A stretch of 64,000 nt of DNA from CALSMU01 sp963926405 (GTDB lineage Bacteria > Bacteroidota > Bacteroidia > Flavobacteriales_D > Parvicellaceae). A program made the position numbers and the translations under genes. The notes beneath the pieces are model-generated. The model ran no database searches, was not told the DNA's origin, and saw nothing but the letters and a program-made list of their open reading frames with translations. This document shows, piece after piece, positions 1-8,644 of the stretch. How positions within the stretch are numbered: position 1 is the stretch's first letter; every line of letters begins with the position of its first letter. The stretch is taken from assembly GCA_963926405.1 (NCBI GenBank), contig CAWUXI010000019.1, forward strand, positions 1-64,000, written 5' to 3'.

Positions 1-1044
1 AAAATGATGCAACACGGAAAAATGGCGGTTCGTCAATTGAGAAACAGAATTTCTGAGTTACTGGATGAAACGAATCAAGAGTTGCAGCAGAACGTTGAAG
101 AATTGAACCAAATCTTATTCAATCAATCGGATTCTAAGATGTATCTTCCAGTAAAGATTGGTGATTATACCGATTTTTACTCTTCAGAACAACATGCTTA
201 TAACGTTGGTTGCCTTTTTAGAGATCCAAATAATGCTTTGTTACCTAACTGGAAACACATTCCGGTTGGATATCACGGTAGATCAAGTTCTATTATTGTT
301 TCAGAAACTCCTATTCACAGACCAAAAGGACAAAAAAAACCTCCTACAGCAGAAGTTCCGGTATTTGGAAGTAGTAATTTACTAGATTTCGAACTGGAAA
401 CTGCATTCATTACGTTTGATGCAAAACCCCTTGGTGACTCAATATCTACGGAAGAAGCAGATGATTATATTTTTGGGATGGCATTGTTTAACGATTGGAG
501 TGCAAGAGATATTCAAGCATGGGAATATGTGCCCTTAGGACCTTTTTTAGGTAAAAACTTTGCTTCTTCATTATCGCCATGGATAGTTACACTAGATGCT
601 TTAGAACCCTTCAGAACATCTGGACCAGTTCAAGACCCAAAAGTATTGCCTTACTTAGAATACAAGGGTAATAAACACATTGATATAAACCTAGAGGTTT
701 TAATTCAGCCGGAAGGTGGAGAAGAAGTTTCTGTTGGAAAATCTAATTACAAGTACATGTATTGGAACATGAATCAACAATTGGCGCATCATACAGTTAA
801 TGGTTGTGACATTAACAATGGAGATTGTTATGGTTCGGGTACGATTAGTGGTCCTAAAGAAGGAATGTATGGTTCTATGTTAGAAATATCTTGGAAGGGA
901 ACAAAACCATTCCCAATGCCCGATGGTTCTGAAAGAAAATTCATCAACGACAACGACACCGTAATTATGAGAGGTTACTCTCAAAAAGATGGTATTCGTG
1001 TTGGATTTGGAGAGGTTTCAACTAAAGTATTACCCGTAAAATAA
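1..1044 (+). CDS. fahA: Fumarylacetoacetase, 5'-truncated by window edge
   Basis: Hydrolyses fumarylacetoacetate to fumarate and acetoacetate, the last step of tyrosine/homogentisate breakdown, in the cytoplasm. The reading frame is open to the first base, so the true start lies upstream. Aligning by eye to mouse FAH, numbering from the first visible Met (base 4), D57 and H64 in DYTDFYSSEQH match D126 and H133; E130 and E132 (FELET) match E199 and E201; D164, R168, Q171 and K184 match D233, R237, Q240 and K253. That constant offset of 69 implies that roughly 65-70 N-terminal residues are missing. All metal ligands and the catalytic His are present, so the enzyme should be active. Only 18 bases separate it from the Rel gene. 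A second, much shorter FAH-superfamily protein lies at 34.4 kb and is not a substitute. Confidence 0.95.
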   Translation, partial: KMMQHGKMAVRQLRNRISELLDETNQELQQNVEELNQILFNQSDSKMYLPVKIGDYTDFYSSEQHAYNVGCLFRDPNNALLPNWKHIPVGYHGRSSSIIVSETPIHRPKGQKKPPTAEVPVFGSSNLLDFELETAFITFDAKPLGDSISTEEADDYIFGMALFNDWSARDIQAWEYVPLGPFLGKNFASSLSPWIVTLDALEPFRTSGPVQDPKVLPYLEYKGNKHIDINLEVLIQPEGGEEVSVGKSNYKYMYWNMNQQLAHHTVNGCDINNGDCYGSGTISGPKEGMYGSMLEISWKGTKPFPMPDGSERKFINDNDTVIMRGYSQKDGIRVGFGEVSTKVLPVK

Positions 1045-1062
1045 ACCAAAAATAAACCAGCT

Positions 1063-3267
1063 ATGCAAATTGACGAAGAAAAAGAGAGGAAGGAGATTCT
1101 AAACGCATATAGAGGTTTATTGCGTTCAATGAAAGTTGAACGAACAAAAAAAGACACACAATTTATTCGTAAAGCATTCGATGTTGCAGTTGAAGCGCAT
1201 AAAGAAATGCGGCGAAAATCAGGTGAACCTTACATTTTTCATCCGATAGCTGTAGCAAGAATTTGTGCAGAAGAATTAGGCTTAGGTGCAACTTCCATTG
1301 CCTGTGCTTTATTGCATGACACAGTTGAAGATACGGACATTACTTTGGATGACATTGAATCCATGTTCGGCATAAAGTGTCGGAAGATTATTGACGGATT
1401 AACAAAACTTTCTGAAGCTTTTGATTTGAGTAAATCTGCTCAGGCAGAGAACTTCAGGAAAATGCTACTGACCATCCCGGAAGATTTAAGAGTTATTTTA
1501 ATAAAACTAGCAGATCGCCTGCACAACATGCAGACTCTTGAATCGATGCGTGAAGATAAAAGGTTGAAAATTGCTTCCGAAACTTCATTTATTTATGCAC
1601 CACTAGCGCACAGACTTGGATTAAATGGCATTAAATCTGCTTTGGATGATCTTTCATTGAAATACACACATCCAGAAGAGTATGAAGAAATTGAAGTTAA
1701 ACTGGATAAAACAAAGGAAGTACGTGAACGGTTTATTCAAAAATTTTGTGGACCTATTAAAAAAGAATTGGACGCGCAAGGGCTGAACTACACAATTAAA
1801 GGACGACCAAAATCTATTCATTCTATTTGGAATAAAATTCACAAAAAAGAAGTCGAATTTGAGGAAATATTTGACGTTTTCGCTATTAGAATAATTATTG
1901 ACATAGAAGTTGAAAAGGAAAAATCTGAATGTTGGAAAGCATACTCAATAGTAACAGATAATTACAAACCAAATCCTGAAAGGCTTAGGGATTGGATATC
2001 ACACCCAAAACAAAATGGATACGAATCGCTGCACACTACGGTAATGAGTCCAACTGGAAAATGGGTAGAAGTTCAAATTCGAACCAAAAGAATGGACGAA
2101 ATTGCTGAAAAAGGTTTTGCAGCACATTGGAAATACAAAGAAGAAAACGACAAAGCAAGCGGATTTGACAGATGGATAAACCAAATTCGAGATCTTATCG
2201 AGAATAAAGATGTAGATGCTTTAGATTTTGTTGATGATTTCAAATTAAATCTATATACGAAAGAAATTTTTCTATTTACACCTAATGGAGATTTAAAAAC
2301 ACTTCCTATAAATGCAACGGCGCTTGATTTTGCATTTGAAATTCATACGGAAATAGGTTCAAAATGTATTGGAGCTAAAGTCAATCATAAGTTAGTTCCA
2401 CTGAGTCACAAACTAAAAAGTGGAGATCAAATTGAAATAATTACATCTAAAAACCAAACACCTAAGGAAGATTGGTTGAACTATGTAATTACCTCAAAAG
2501 CAAAAGCAAAAATAAAATCTTGTTTAAAAGACGAAAGGAAAAAAATTGCCAACGATGGAAAGGAAATTCTAACGCGAAAGCTTAACAGTTTAAAAGTAAA
2601 TTTTACAGATTCCAACATTAAAGAATTAGTAAAACTTTATGAACTATTTGAGCATACAGAAATGTATGTTCAAATTGCTATGGGGAAACTAGACCTAAAA
2701 AAGATTAAACCATTAGTTATTAAAGGCGGGGACCTTAAACACGGATCTATTACCAAAACAATTAAAGAGTCATTCGAAGCGTTGTATAAAAAAGTAGCTG
2801 GAAAGAAAGAGGAATTAATAATTGGAGAGAACATTGGGCAAATGGATTATACACTTTCCCCTTGCTGCAACCCTATTCCTGGTGACAACGTTTTCGGTTT
2901 CGTAACAATAAGCGAAGGAATTAAAATACATCGTAGTAACTGCCCAAATGCTAAGCAGATGAGAGCCAATTATGCGTATCGCGTAATTAACGCTAGATGG
3001 AGAAGTAAAGAACTCGCGGATTTTTTAACTGGAATAAGGTTTACCGGCATTGACGATATTGGTCTTGTCAATCAAATTACATCCATTATTTCTAGTGAAA
3101 AAGGGGTGAATATGAAAGCTGTTAGCTTTGATTCAAACGACGGTATCTTCGAAGGAAAAGTAATGCTTTATATTAATGACATAAATCATTTAACAGAACT
3201 AATGAAAACCCTTAAAAACATCAAAGGGATTAACACGATTGAAAGAATTGATGCAAGAGAAAAATAA
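1063..3267 (+). CDS. rel: Bifunctional (p)ppGpp synthetase/hydrolase, Rel/SpoT family
   Basis: Long RelA/SpoT homologue of 734 residues, the usual length in Bacteroidota, which commonly carry one such enzyme. It makes and degrades the alarmone (p)ppGpp. The N-terminal HD hydrolase domain keeps H60, the HD pair at 85-86 (LLHDTVED) and D151/N155 (KLADRLHN), so hydrolysis should be intact. The synthetase domain follows (about 240-370) with RPKSIHSIW, a YESLHTT loop and EVQIRT. Then come a TGS domain (about 402-462, LFTPNGDLKTLP), a zinc-finger-like region with Cys601-Cys602 (SPCCNPIPGD) and a later His/Cys pair (KIHRSNCPN), and a C-terminal ACT domain (about 660-734). A bifunctional role is the likeliest reading; which activity dominates cannot be told from sequence. 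Confidence 0.96.
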   Translation: MQIDEEKERKEILNAYRGLLRSMKVERTKKDTQFIRKAFDVAVEAHKEMRRKSGEPYIFHPIAVARICAEELGLGATSIACALLHDTVEDTDITLDDIESMFGIKCRKIIDGLTKLSEAFDLSKSAQAENFRKMLLTIPEDLRVILIKLADRLHNMQTLESMREDKRLKIASETSFIYAPLAHRLGLNGIKSALDDLSLKYTHPEEYEEIEVKLDKTKEVRERFIQKFCGPIKKELDAQGLNYTIKGRPKSIHSIWNKIHKKEVEFEEIFDVFAIRIIIDIEVEKEKSECWKAYSIVTDNYKPNPERLRDWISHPKQNGYESLHTTVMSPTGKWVEVQIRTKRMDEIAEKGFAAHWKYKEENDKASGFDRWINQIRDLIENKDVDALDFVDDFKLNLYTKEIFLFTPNGDLKTLPINATALDFAFEIHTEIGSKCIGAKVNHKLVPLSHKLKSGDQIEIITSKNQTPKEDWLNYVITSKAKAKIKSCLKDERKKIANDGKEILTRKLNSLKVNFTDSNIKELVKLYELFEHTEMYVQIAMGKLDLKKIKPLVIKGGDLKHGSITKTIKESFEALYKKVAGKKEELIIGENIGQMDYTLSPCCNPIPGDNVFGFVTISEGIKIHRSNCPNAKQMRANYAYRVINARWRSKELADFLTGIRFTGIDDIGLVNQITSIISSEKGVNMKAVSFDSNDGIFEGKVMLYINDINHLTELMKTLKNIKGINTIERIDAREK

Positions 3268-3333
3268 TCTTTCGTTTTCTATAGTATTATTTCAAAACCA
3301 AACCTAGAGCAATACAGCATATAAAACCATAGG

Positions 3334-3368
3334 ATTGCAGGCCTTTTCTAAAAAGAAAAGCTAGCAAT
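3334..3368. repeat. Inverted repeat downstream of rel
   Basis: A two-part hairpin can form: ATTGC (3334-3338) with GCAAT (3364-3368), and CTTTTCT (3343-3349) with AGAAAAG (3354-3360) around an AAAA loop. It lies in the 229-base gap between rel and the Fur-family gene. No T-tract follows, so it is not a standard terminator on the plus strand. It could protect the rel 3' end or be chance in AT-rich DNA. Confidence 0.4.
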
Positions 3369-3496
3369 GACCATAAAGGGAATTTAAAATGTGTAAAACC
3401 CATAATTTTCTTGATATCTTTTAAAATAAAAAACACGGTACATCTTCTTCGATAGTTTACCTTTATTCGCTGATTGATAAATCAATTTTTTCATAA

Positions 3497-3940
3497 ATGA
3501 AAGAAGTAGAAGTAACGTTAACTGTTCAAGAAAAAGTAGAAGCAATTTTTTGCGATTACTTAGAAGAAAAAGGCCACAGGAAAACTCCCGAACGATTTGC
3601 GATACTAACTGAAATTTATGAATTTCCTGGTCATTTTGATATAGAAGATCTTTATATCAATATGAAAAATAAAAATTATAGAGTTAGCCGAGCTACACTT
3701 TATAATACAATGGAGCTTCTTCTAAATTGTAGCTTGGTAAGAAAACATCAATTTGGGAAAAACATTTCCCACTTCGAAAAAGCTTTTGAGTTTAAACAGC
3801 ATGACCACATCATTTTAGGAAATGGCGAAGTAATAGAGTTTTGCGACCCAAGGATTCAACAAATTAAACAAACATTAGAAGATGTTTTCGATATTAAAAT
3901 TGAAAACCACTCTCTTTATTTTTATGCTAAACGTAAATAA
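3497..3940 (+). CDS. Fur-family transcriptional regulator
   Basis: Metal- or redox-responsive DNA-binding repressor, 147 residues. A winged-helix N-terminal half (RKTPERFAILTEIYEFPGHF, then VSRATLYNTMELL as the recognition region) is followed by the Fur dimer domain. Candidate metal ligands are the His in FPGHFD, the His in ISHFEKAF, the HDH of KQHDHIIL and the Glu of GEVIEF. The paired CxxC structural zinc sites of classic Fur are absent: only single cysteines occur, for example in IEFCDPRI. This is a common form in Bacteroidota, so the metal sensed (iron, zinc or manganese) cannot be assigned. It is followed after 10 bases by the STAS gene and then purA, probably a co-transcribed group. Confidence 0.9.
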   Translation: MKEVEVTLTVQEKVEAIFCDYLEEKGHRKTPERFAILTEIYEFPGHFDIEDLYINMKNKNYRVSRATLYNTMELLLNCSLVRKHQFGKNISHFEKAFEFKQHDHIILGNGEVIEFCDPRIQQIKQTLEDVFDIKIENHSLYFYAKRK

Positions 3941-3950
3941 TCAAATTGAA

Positions 3951-4307
3951 ATGGATACGTTCTCATTTACTATAGCAGAAGAAAACTCCATTATACTTTT
4001 AAAGTTAAGTGGCAGAATTCTTGACAATGAACAAACCAGCAGACTATTATCGGAAATGGATAAGACTCTTTCGGATAAAATCAATAAAATTGTTTTAGAC
4101 ATACAAAACATAGAATACATTAATAGTAATGGATTGAATTGCTTTATTAAATTACTTACAAAAGCAAGGAATATGGGAGGAGATGCTGTGATTGTTAATG
4201 TTCCTGATAAAATAAAAAAATTATTACTTATTTCTAAACTCAATACTGTATTCACTATTAAAGATAGTGTTGGGCAAGCAAATGAAATTTTAACTAACTC
4301 ATTATAA
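3951..4307 (+). CDS. STAS-domain protein (anti-sigma factor antagonist type)
   Basis: Small cytoplasmic STAS protein of 118 residues. The SpoIIAA-like signature is visible: LDIQNIEYINSNGLNCFIKL, where the Ser of NSNGL is the residue phosphorylated in SpoIIAA/RsbV relatives. In partner-switching systems such proteins release a sigma factor or other target when dephosphorylated by a PP2C/SpoIIE phosphatase. I chose the ATG at 3951 because the longer open frame (from 3882) would overlap the Fur gene by 59 bases and add a non-STAS tail. The gene sits 10 bases before purA. No anti-sigma kinase is nearby; a SpoIIE-type phosphatase occurs at 50.9 kb. The partner is unknown. Confidence 0.85.
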   Translation: MDTFSFTIAEENSIILLKLSGRILDNEQTSRLLSEMDKTLSDKINKIVLDIQNIEYINSNGLNCFIKLLTKARNMGGDAVIVNVPDKIKKLLLISKLNTVFTIKDSVGQANEILTNSL

Positions 4308-4317
4308 TAAAATTTAA

Positions 4318-5595
4318 ATGGCGGTAGATGTACTTTTAGGTCTTCAATGGGGAGACGAAGGAAAAGGAAAAATAGTTGATGTCCTTACTCCAGAATACGA
4401 TATAATTGCGCGCTTTCAAGGTGGACCAAATGCTGGACACACACTTGAATTCGAAGGAATCAAACATGTTTTACATACCATTCCATCGGGAATATTCCAT
4501 AAGGGGGTCAAAAACGTTGTTGGAAACGGAGTGGTTATTGATCCAGTTATTTTAAAAATAGAAATCGACAAGCTCTTAAAAATGGGAGTTGATGTTAAAG
4601 AACAAATGCTTATTTCTAAAAAAGCGCACTTGATTCTTCCAACACATAAATTACTTGACAAAGCATCTGAAATGGCCAAAGGAAATGCGAAAATTGGATC
4701 GACTTTGAAAGGAATTGGACCAACTTACATGGACAAAACGGGTCGTAACGGTTTAAGAATTGGAGATATATTTGAAGCAGATTTTCAAGAAAAATATTTA
4801 GCCCTTGTCAACAAGCACAAAAACATGTTAAACTTTTATGACATGGACTACAGCCTAGATGACATGGAAGTTGAATTCCACCAAGGAATAGAAACCATAA
4901 AAGGATTAACCGCTATTGATAGCGAGCATTATTTAAATAACGCGATCAAAGCTGGGAAAAATATTTTGGCTGAAGGAGCACAAGGAACGATGCTTGATGT
5001 TGATTTCGGAACCTACCCTTTTGTTACTTCTTCAAATACAATAACTGCTGGAACATGCACTGGTTTAGGAATTGCGCCAAATAAAATTAACCGTATTGTC
5101 GGTATTTTTAAAGCATATTGTACGCGAGTTGGAAGTGGACCATTTCCAAGTGAAGAAGACAATGAAACTGGAGAAAGAATTAGAACGCTTGGATTTGAAT
5201 TTGGCGCAACAACAGGCAGGAAAAGAAGATGTGGATGGATAGACCTTCCTGCATTAAAATACGCGATCATGATAAACGGAGTTACCGAATTATCAATGAT
5301 GAAAGGAGACGTATTAGATTCTTTTGAATCGATTAAAGTTTGTACGCATTATATTCACAACGGTGACAAAATAGATTACTTCCCTTATAATATTGATGAT
5401 AGTGTTGAACCAGTTTATATTGAAAAAAAAGGATGGAACGTTGACACAACCAAAATCACAAGTGAAGCTGAATTCCCTAAAGAATTAGTCGACTATATTG
5501 CTTATTTAGAAGGAGAATTAGAAACGCGAATTTCAATTGTTTCTGTTGGACCTGACAGAAGCCAAACAATTCAACGAGACAAAGTAATTGCTTAA
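4318..5595 (+). CDS. purA: Adenylosuccinate synthetase
   Basis: Converts IMP, aspartate and GTP to adenylosuccinate, the first committed step from IMP to AMP, in the cytoplasm. The protein has 425 residues, normal for the family. The N-terminal phosphate-binding loop GLQWGDEGKGK (catalytic Asp in WGDEGKGK) and GGPNAGHTL are intact, as are LKGIGPTYMDK, LAEGAQGTMLD, the GTTTGRKRR-like segment (GATTGRKRRCGWID) and the C-terminal VSVGPDRSQTI. It begins 10 bases after the STAS gene with ATG and ends just before a good rho-independent terminator, so Fur-STAS-purA looks like one transcript. Confidence 0.98.
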   Translation: MAVDVLLGLQWGDEGKGKIVDVLTPEYDIIARFQGGPNAGHTLEFEGIKHVLHTIPSGIFHKGVKNVVGNGVVIDPVILKIEIDKLLKMGVDVKEQMLISKKAHLILPTHKLLDKASEMAKGNAKIGSTLKGIGPTYMDKTGRNGLRIGDIFEADFQEKYLALVNKHKNMLNFYDMDYSLDDMEVEFHQGIETIKGLTAIDSEHYLNNAIKAGKNILAEGAQGTMLDVDFGTYPFVTSSNTITAGTCTGLGIAPNKINRIVGIFKAYCTRVGSGPFPSEEDNETGERIRTLGFEFGATTGRKRRCGWIDLPALKYAIMINGVTELSMMKGDVLDSFESIKVCTHYIHNGDKIDYFPYNIDDSVEPVYIEKKGWNVDTTKITSEAEFPKELVDYIAYLEGELETRISIVSVGPDRSQTIQRDKVIA

Positions 5596-5616
5596 AGCCA
5601 TACACAAATTTCATAA

Positions 5617-5652
5617 AAAAGGACGCTGAGTAATTTCAGAGTCCTTTTTTTT
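5617..5652 (+). terminator. Rho-independent terminator after purA
   Basis: AAAAGGACGCTGA (5617-5629) pairs with TCAGAGTCCTTTT (5636-5648) with one G/A mismatch and a 6-base loop, followed by a T-run. It ends the Fur-STAS-purA transcript. Confidence 0.85.
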
Positions 5653-5743
5653 ATTGCCCTCCGAAGCTCTTATCAGATACACCAAAAATTGTAACTTTAC
5701 ATACTAAAGAGAAGGATTAAGCGTTTTTCGACTTTAAATATAA

Positions 5744-7252
5744 TTGAAACATATTCTTTACATAGCATTAACTCTGTTTACCATGGGTAATCTTGCTGCT
5801 CAAAATGAAAGCAGTAAAACACAGGTAATCATTAAACAAGCGGATAGACTATACAGAGATAATAGAGTATCGGATGCTCAAGTGTTACAGGGAAACGTAA
5901 TTTTTGAACATGATGGAGCTTTAATGTATTGTGATAGCGCTCTTATTTTTCAAGAAAATAATTCATTAGAAGCTTATGGAAACATCATAGTTAATCAAGG
6001 AGATACTATCTCAATAACAGGCGATTCACTGTTCTATTTAGGTGATGAAAAACTAGCGAAGCTAAGAGGCAATATCTTTTTTAAAGAAAAAGATTTAAAA
6101 CTAACGACAAAAATCTTGAATTACGATTTGAATTCTGGAGTTGCTACATACCGATCTGGAGGAACAATAGTAAGCACTGAGAATAACAACAAACTTTCTA
6201 GCAACACAGGAACATACAACAGTAAAAGGGAAACTCTTTTTTTTAAGGATAGTGTCCGTCTAATAAATCCTGAATACACAATAGAATCAGACACACTAAC
6301 TTACAACACTCTTTCGGAAGTTTCCTACTTTCATGGACCTACATTTATTCGTTCTGATGAGAATCTTATTTATTGTGAGCATGGATGGTATGATACGCAA
6401 AATGAAATTTCTTCATTTTGGAGCAATACGTATATTATTTCTAAAGAACAAAAACTACAAGGAGATAGTATTTTTTACGATCGAAATATTGGAATAGGAG
6501 AAGCTTATGGAAATGTACAAATTACAGATACAATTAATAATGTAATCATAAATGGAGATATAGCGATACATGATGAGAAAAATGATTCTTCATTAGTCAC
6601 TGGTAATGCACTTTTCACCCAAATAGAAAACCTGGACACCTTATACTTGCATGCAGATACATTGACATTTAAAATTGATTCTGTAACTAAAAAACAATCT
6701 TTCAGAGGCTTTCGTAACGTTGCATTATTCAAAAAGAACCTTCAGGCTAGATGTGATTCAATTACTTACAATGAACAAGATTCATTAATGCACTTGTTTA
6801 TTGATCCAATTATTTGGTCTGATGAAAACCAGCTTACCGGTGAGGCAATAACACTTAAAACTAGCGGAGGAAACATTAGCAATCTCTTTATTAATTTCGA
6901 TGCGCTAATAGTATCCGAAGTTGACACAAGTAACTACAATCAAATAAAAGGTAAAACAATAACAGGTTATTTTAAAGACAACCAACTAGATAAAATTTTC
7001 GTAAACGGGAACGGTGAGACAATTTATTTCCTAGGAAATGAGGGAGAACTCAAAACAGACATGAACAGATCGATTTGCACCAACATTGAAATTAAATTAG
7101 ACAGTAGCCAAATTCAAACTATTAAGTTTATTACTGATCCATCGTCTAATATATCCCCAATTTCAAGCTTATCAAAAGGGGATAAAAAATTAGAAGGGTT
7201 TATGTGGAAAATAAGCGACCGACCCAGGTCTAGAGAAGATTTATTGAAGTAA
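5744..7252 (+). CDS. OstA-like LPS-transport protein (LptA type), TTG start
   Basis: Exported 502-residue protein of the OstA/LptA family, expected to carry LPS across the periplasm toward LptD. It has a signal peptide (KHILYIALTLFTMGNLAAQ) and then a long run of repeated OstA-type beta-jellyroll strands of the form NVIFEHDGALMYCDSA and SGDSLFYLG-like segments, typical of the large Bacteroidota version (classic LptA is about 180 residues). The start codon is TTG at 5744: an in-frame stop lies directly upstream and the next ATG (in TMGNLAAQ) would cut the signal peptide. lptD lies 5 kb downstream beyond the divergent amidase cluster, which supports the LPS-transport role. Role inferred from family. 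Confidence 0.85.
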   Translation: MKHILYIALTLFTMGNLAAQNESSKTQVIIKQADRLYRDNRVSDAQVLQGNVIFEHDGALMYCDSALIFQENNSLEAYGNIIVNQGDTISITGDSLFYLGDEKLAKLRGNIFFKEKDLKLTTKILNYDLNSGVATYRSGGTIVSTENNNKLSSNTGTYNSKRETLFFKDSVRLINPEYTIESDTLTYNTLSEVSYFHGPTFIRSDENLIYCEHGWYDTQNEISSFWSNTYIISKEQKLQGDSIFYDRNIGIGEAYGNVQITDTINNVIINGDIAIHDEKNDSSLVTGNALFTQIENLDTLYLHADTLTFKIDSVTKKQSFRGFRNVALFKKNLQARCDSITYNEQDSLMHLFIDPIIWSDENQLTGEAITLKTSGGNISNLFINFDALIVSEVDTSNYNQIKGKTITGYFKDNQLDKIFVNGNGETIYFLGNEGELKTDMNRSICTNIEIKLDSSQIQTIKFITDPSSNISPISSLSKGDKKLEGFMWKISDRPRSREDLLK

Positions 7253-7286
7253 TACTCTAGAAAAAGCAATTATAGATTCTTTATTT

Positions 7287-7769
7287 TTACACAAACTGGT
7301 TTAACCAAGTGTTTTTCAAAGCCTCTTTCCAAGAATTTTCAAATTCCTGTTTAGTCGCTACCAAACTGTTAAACACAATAGTTTCGCTTGTTATTTTATT
7401 CTCAAAAAGCAAACTTCCTAATTCAGAAAAATGAAATGATTTCAATTCATTTTCTTCTTGATAAAAAACTAACATTCGATCTGTTAGCTTGCCTTCAACT
7501 ACCTCCTCCAACTCTTTAATCAGTCTCATTTGAGAATCCTGTGCTTTACCACACATAGCATCTTCATCACTAAATGCTGAAATAACGATAAAACGATTAT
7601 TGTAAACATCTATAGAACCATTAACAGGTAAGTTATGGCTCTCCCATTGTCCAAGAAAAAAATCTCCAACCTCTTTTATTTGTTTTAAGTCACTATCAGT
7701 CAACTCTAAACTTGATTGATACACCCATACTTTGGCATTATCTGGTTGAGATGCTAATTCTACTTTCAT
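7287..7769 (-). CDS. Conserved protein of unknown function (160 aa)
   Basis: Soluble protein without signal peptide or membrane segment. I recognise the type as one often found in flavobacteria and sometimes labelled an ABC transporter ATPase. No Walker A (GxxxxGKS/T) or ABC signature is visible, so that label is not supported here. Visible features are a WVYQSSLEL start to the fold, a Cys in EDAMCGKAQDS, and an aromatic C-terminus (WKEALKNTWLNQFV). It is the last gene of the leftward amidase-MlaD-FeS-CCG run, starting 6 bases after the CCG protein. The conserved adjacency suggests a role linked to the Fe-S pair, but nothing in the sequence specifies it. Confidence 0.7.
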   Translation of the reverse strand: MKVELASQPDNAKVWVYQSSLELTDSDLKQIKEVGDFFLGQWESHNLPVNGSIDVYNNRFIVISAFSDEDAMCGKAQDSQMRLIKELEEVVEGKLTDRMLVFYQEENELKSFHFSELGSLLFENKITSETIVFNSLVATKQEFENSWKEALKNTWLNQFV

Positions 7770-7775
7770 ATTATA

Positions 7776-8567
7776 TTATAAGTCCATAGCGTTAGCAATC
7801 ATTTCAGCAACATCTAGTACTTCAACATCCTCTTCCTTATTGAAATGTTTAATCCCATCTGTCATCATTGTATTGCAAAATGGACAGCCAGTTGCGACAA
7901 TATTTGCCTTTGTTTCCAATACATCTTCTGTACGCTTGACATTAACTTCTTTATCTCCTTTCTCTGCCTCCTTAAACATTTGGGCTCCTCCAGCTCCGCA
8001 ACACAAACCTTTTGCTTTGCAGTTTTTCATTTCAACCAATTCAGCATCGAGTTTTTGCAAAACTTCTCTTGGCGCTTCATAAACATCATTCGCTCTTCCT
8101 AAATAGCAAGGGTCATGGAAAGTGATTTTCTTTCCTTTAAAATATCCACCTGAAACAGAAAGTTTCCCTTCCTTCATTAATCCGTTTATCAGCTGTGTGT
8201 GATGAATTACTTCATACTTACCACCTAGCTCCGGATACTCGTTCTTAATTGTATTGAAACAGTGCGGACAAGCAGTTACAATTTTTTTAATCTCATAACC
8301 ATTTAATACTTGAATATTCTGCATAGCAGCCATCATAAAAGCAAACTCATTTCCTGCTCTTTTCGCTGGATCCCCAGTGCAAGATTCTTCCGTTCCTAAA
8401 ACAGCAAATTTTATTTGACAACCGTGCAATATTTTTATTACAGCTTTGGTGATTTTCTTAGCTCTATCATCAAAACTACCTGCGCAACCTACCCAAAACA
8501 ATATGTCTGGCACTTCTCCTGCTGCCATCATTTCTGCTACTGTAGGCACTTTAATTTTTTCGCTCAT
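7776..8567 (-). CDS. (Fe-S)-binding CCG-domain protein, HdrB/GlpC-like
   Basis: Cytoplasmic 263-residue protein with two cysteine-rich CCG-type domains as in heterodisulfide reductase HdrB, GlpC and LutA. Motifs: FWVGCAGSFDD, VTACPHCFNTIKNEYP, HDPCYLGR, LCCGAGGAQMF and GCPFCNTMM. These ligate non-cubane or 4Fe-4S clusters and usually pass electrons to or from a partner with ferredoxin-type clusters. The partner is almost certainly the upstream membrane Fe-S protein, whose gene ends 77 bases before this one. Substrate is unknown; oxidoreductases of this architecture include lactate, glycerol-3-phosphate and acyl-CoA-linked systems. Confidence 0.9.
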   Translation of the reverse strand: MSEKIKVPTVAEMMAAGEVPDILFWVGCAGSFDDRAKKITKAVIKILHGCQIKFAVLGTEESCTGDPAKRAGNEFAFMMAAMQNIQVLNGYEIKKIVTACPHCFNTIKNEYPELGGKYEVIHHTQLINGLMKEGKLSVSGGYFKGKKITFHDPCYLGRANDVYEAPREVLQKLDAELVEMKNCKAKGLCCGAGGAQMFKEAEKGDKEVNVKRTEDVLETKANIVATGCPFCNTMMTDGIKHFNKEEDVEVLDVAEMIANAMDL

Positions 8568-8585
8568 TATCTAATATTGTATGAA

Positions 8586-8629
8586 GTATAAAGTAGTATG
8601 TATCTTGAAAATTACATACTACTTTATAC
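8586..8629. repeat. 17-bp perfect inverted repeat, intergenic palindrome E1
   Basis: GTATAAAGTAGTATGTA (8586-8602) is exactly complementary to TACATACTACTTTATAC (8613-8629) around a 10-base loop. It fills most of the 77-base gap between two co-directional leftward genes. No T-tract follows on either strand. Its left flank and arm resemble the palindrome at 43560-43605 (17 of 19 positions over ATTGTATnAAGTATnAAGT), so it probably belongs to a repeat family. Confidence 0.8.
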
Positions 8630-8644
8630 AATTTACTTAATACG

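Noticed and set aside
3882..3950. Upstream extension of the STAS open frame
   Set aside because: It overlaps the Fur-family gene and adds residues unlike a STAS domain; ATG 3951 is a better start.
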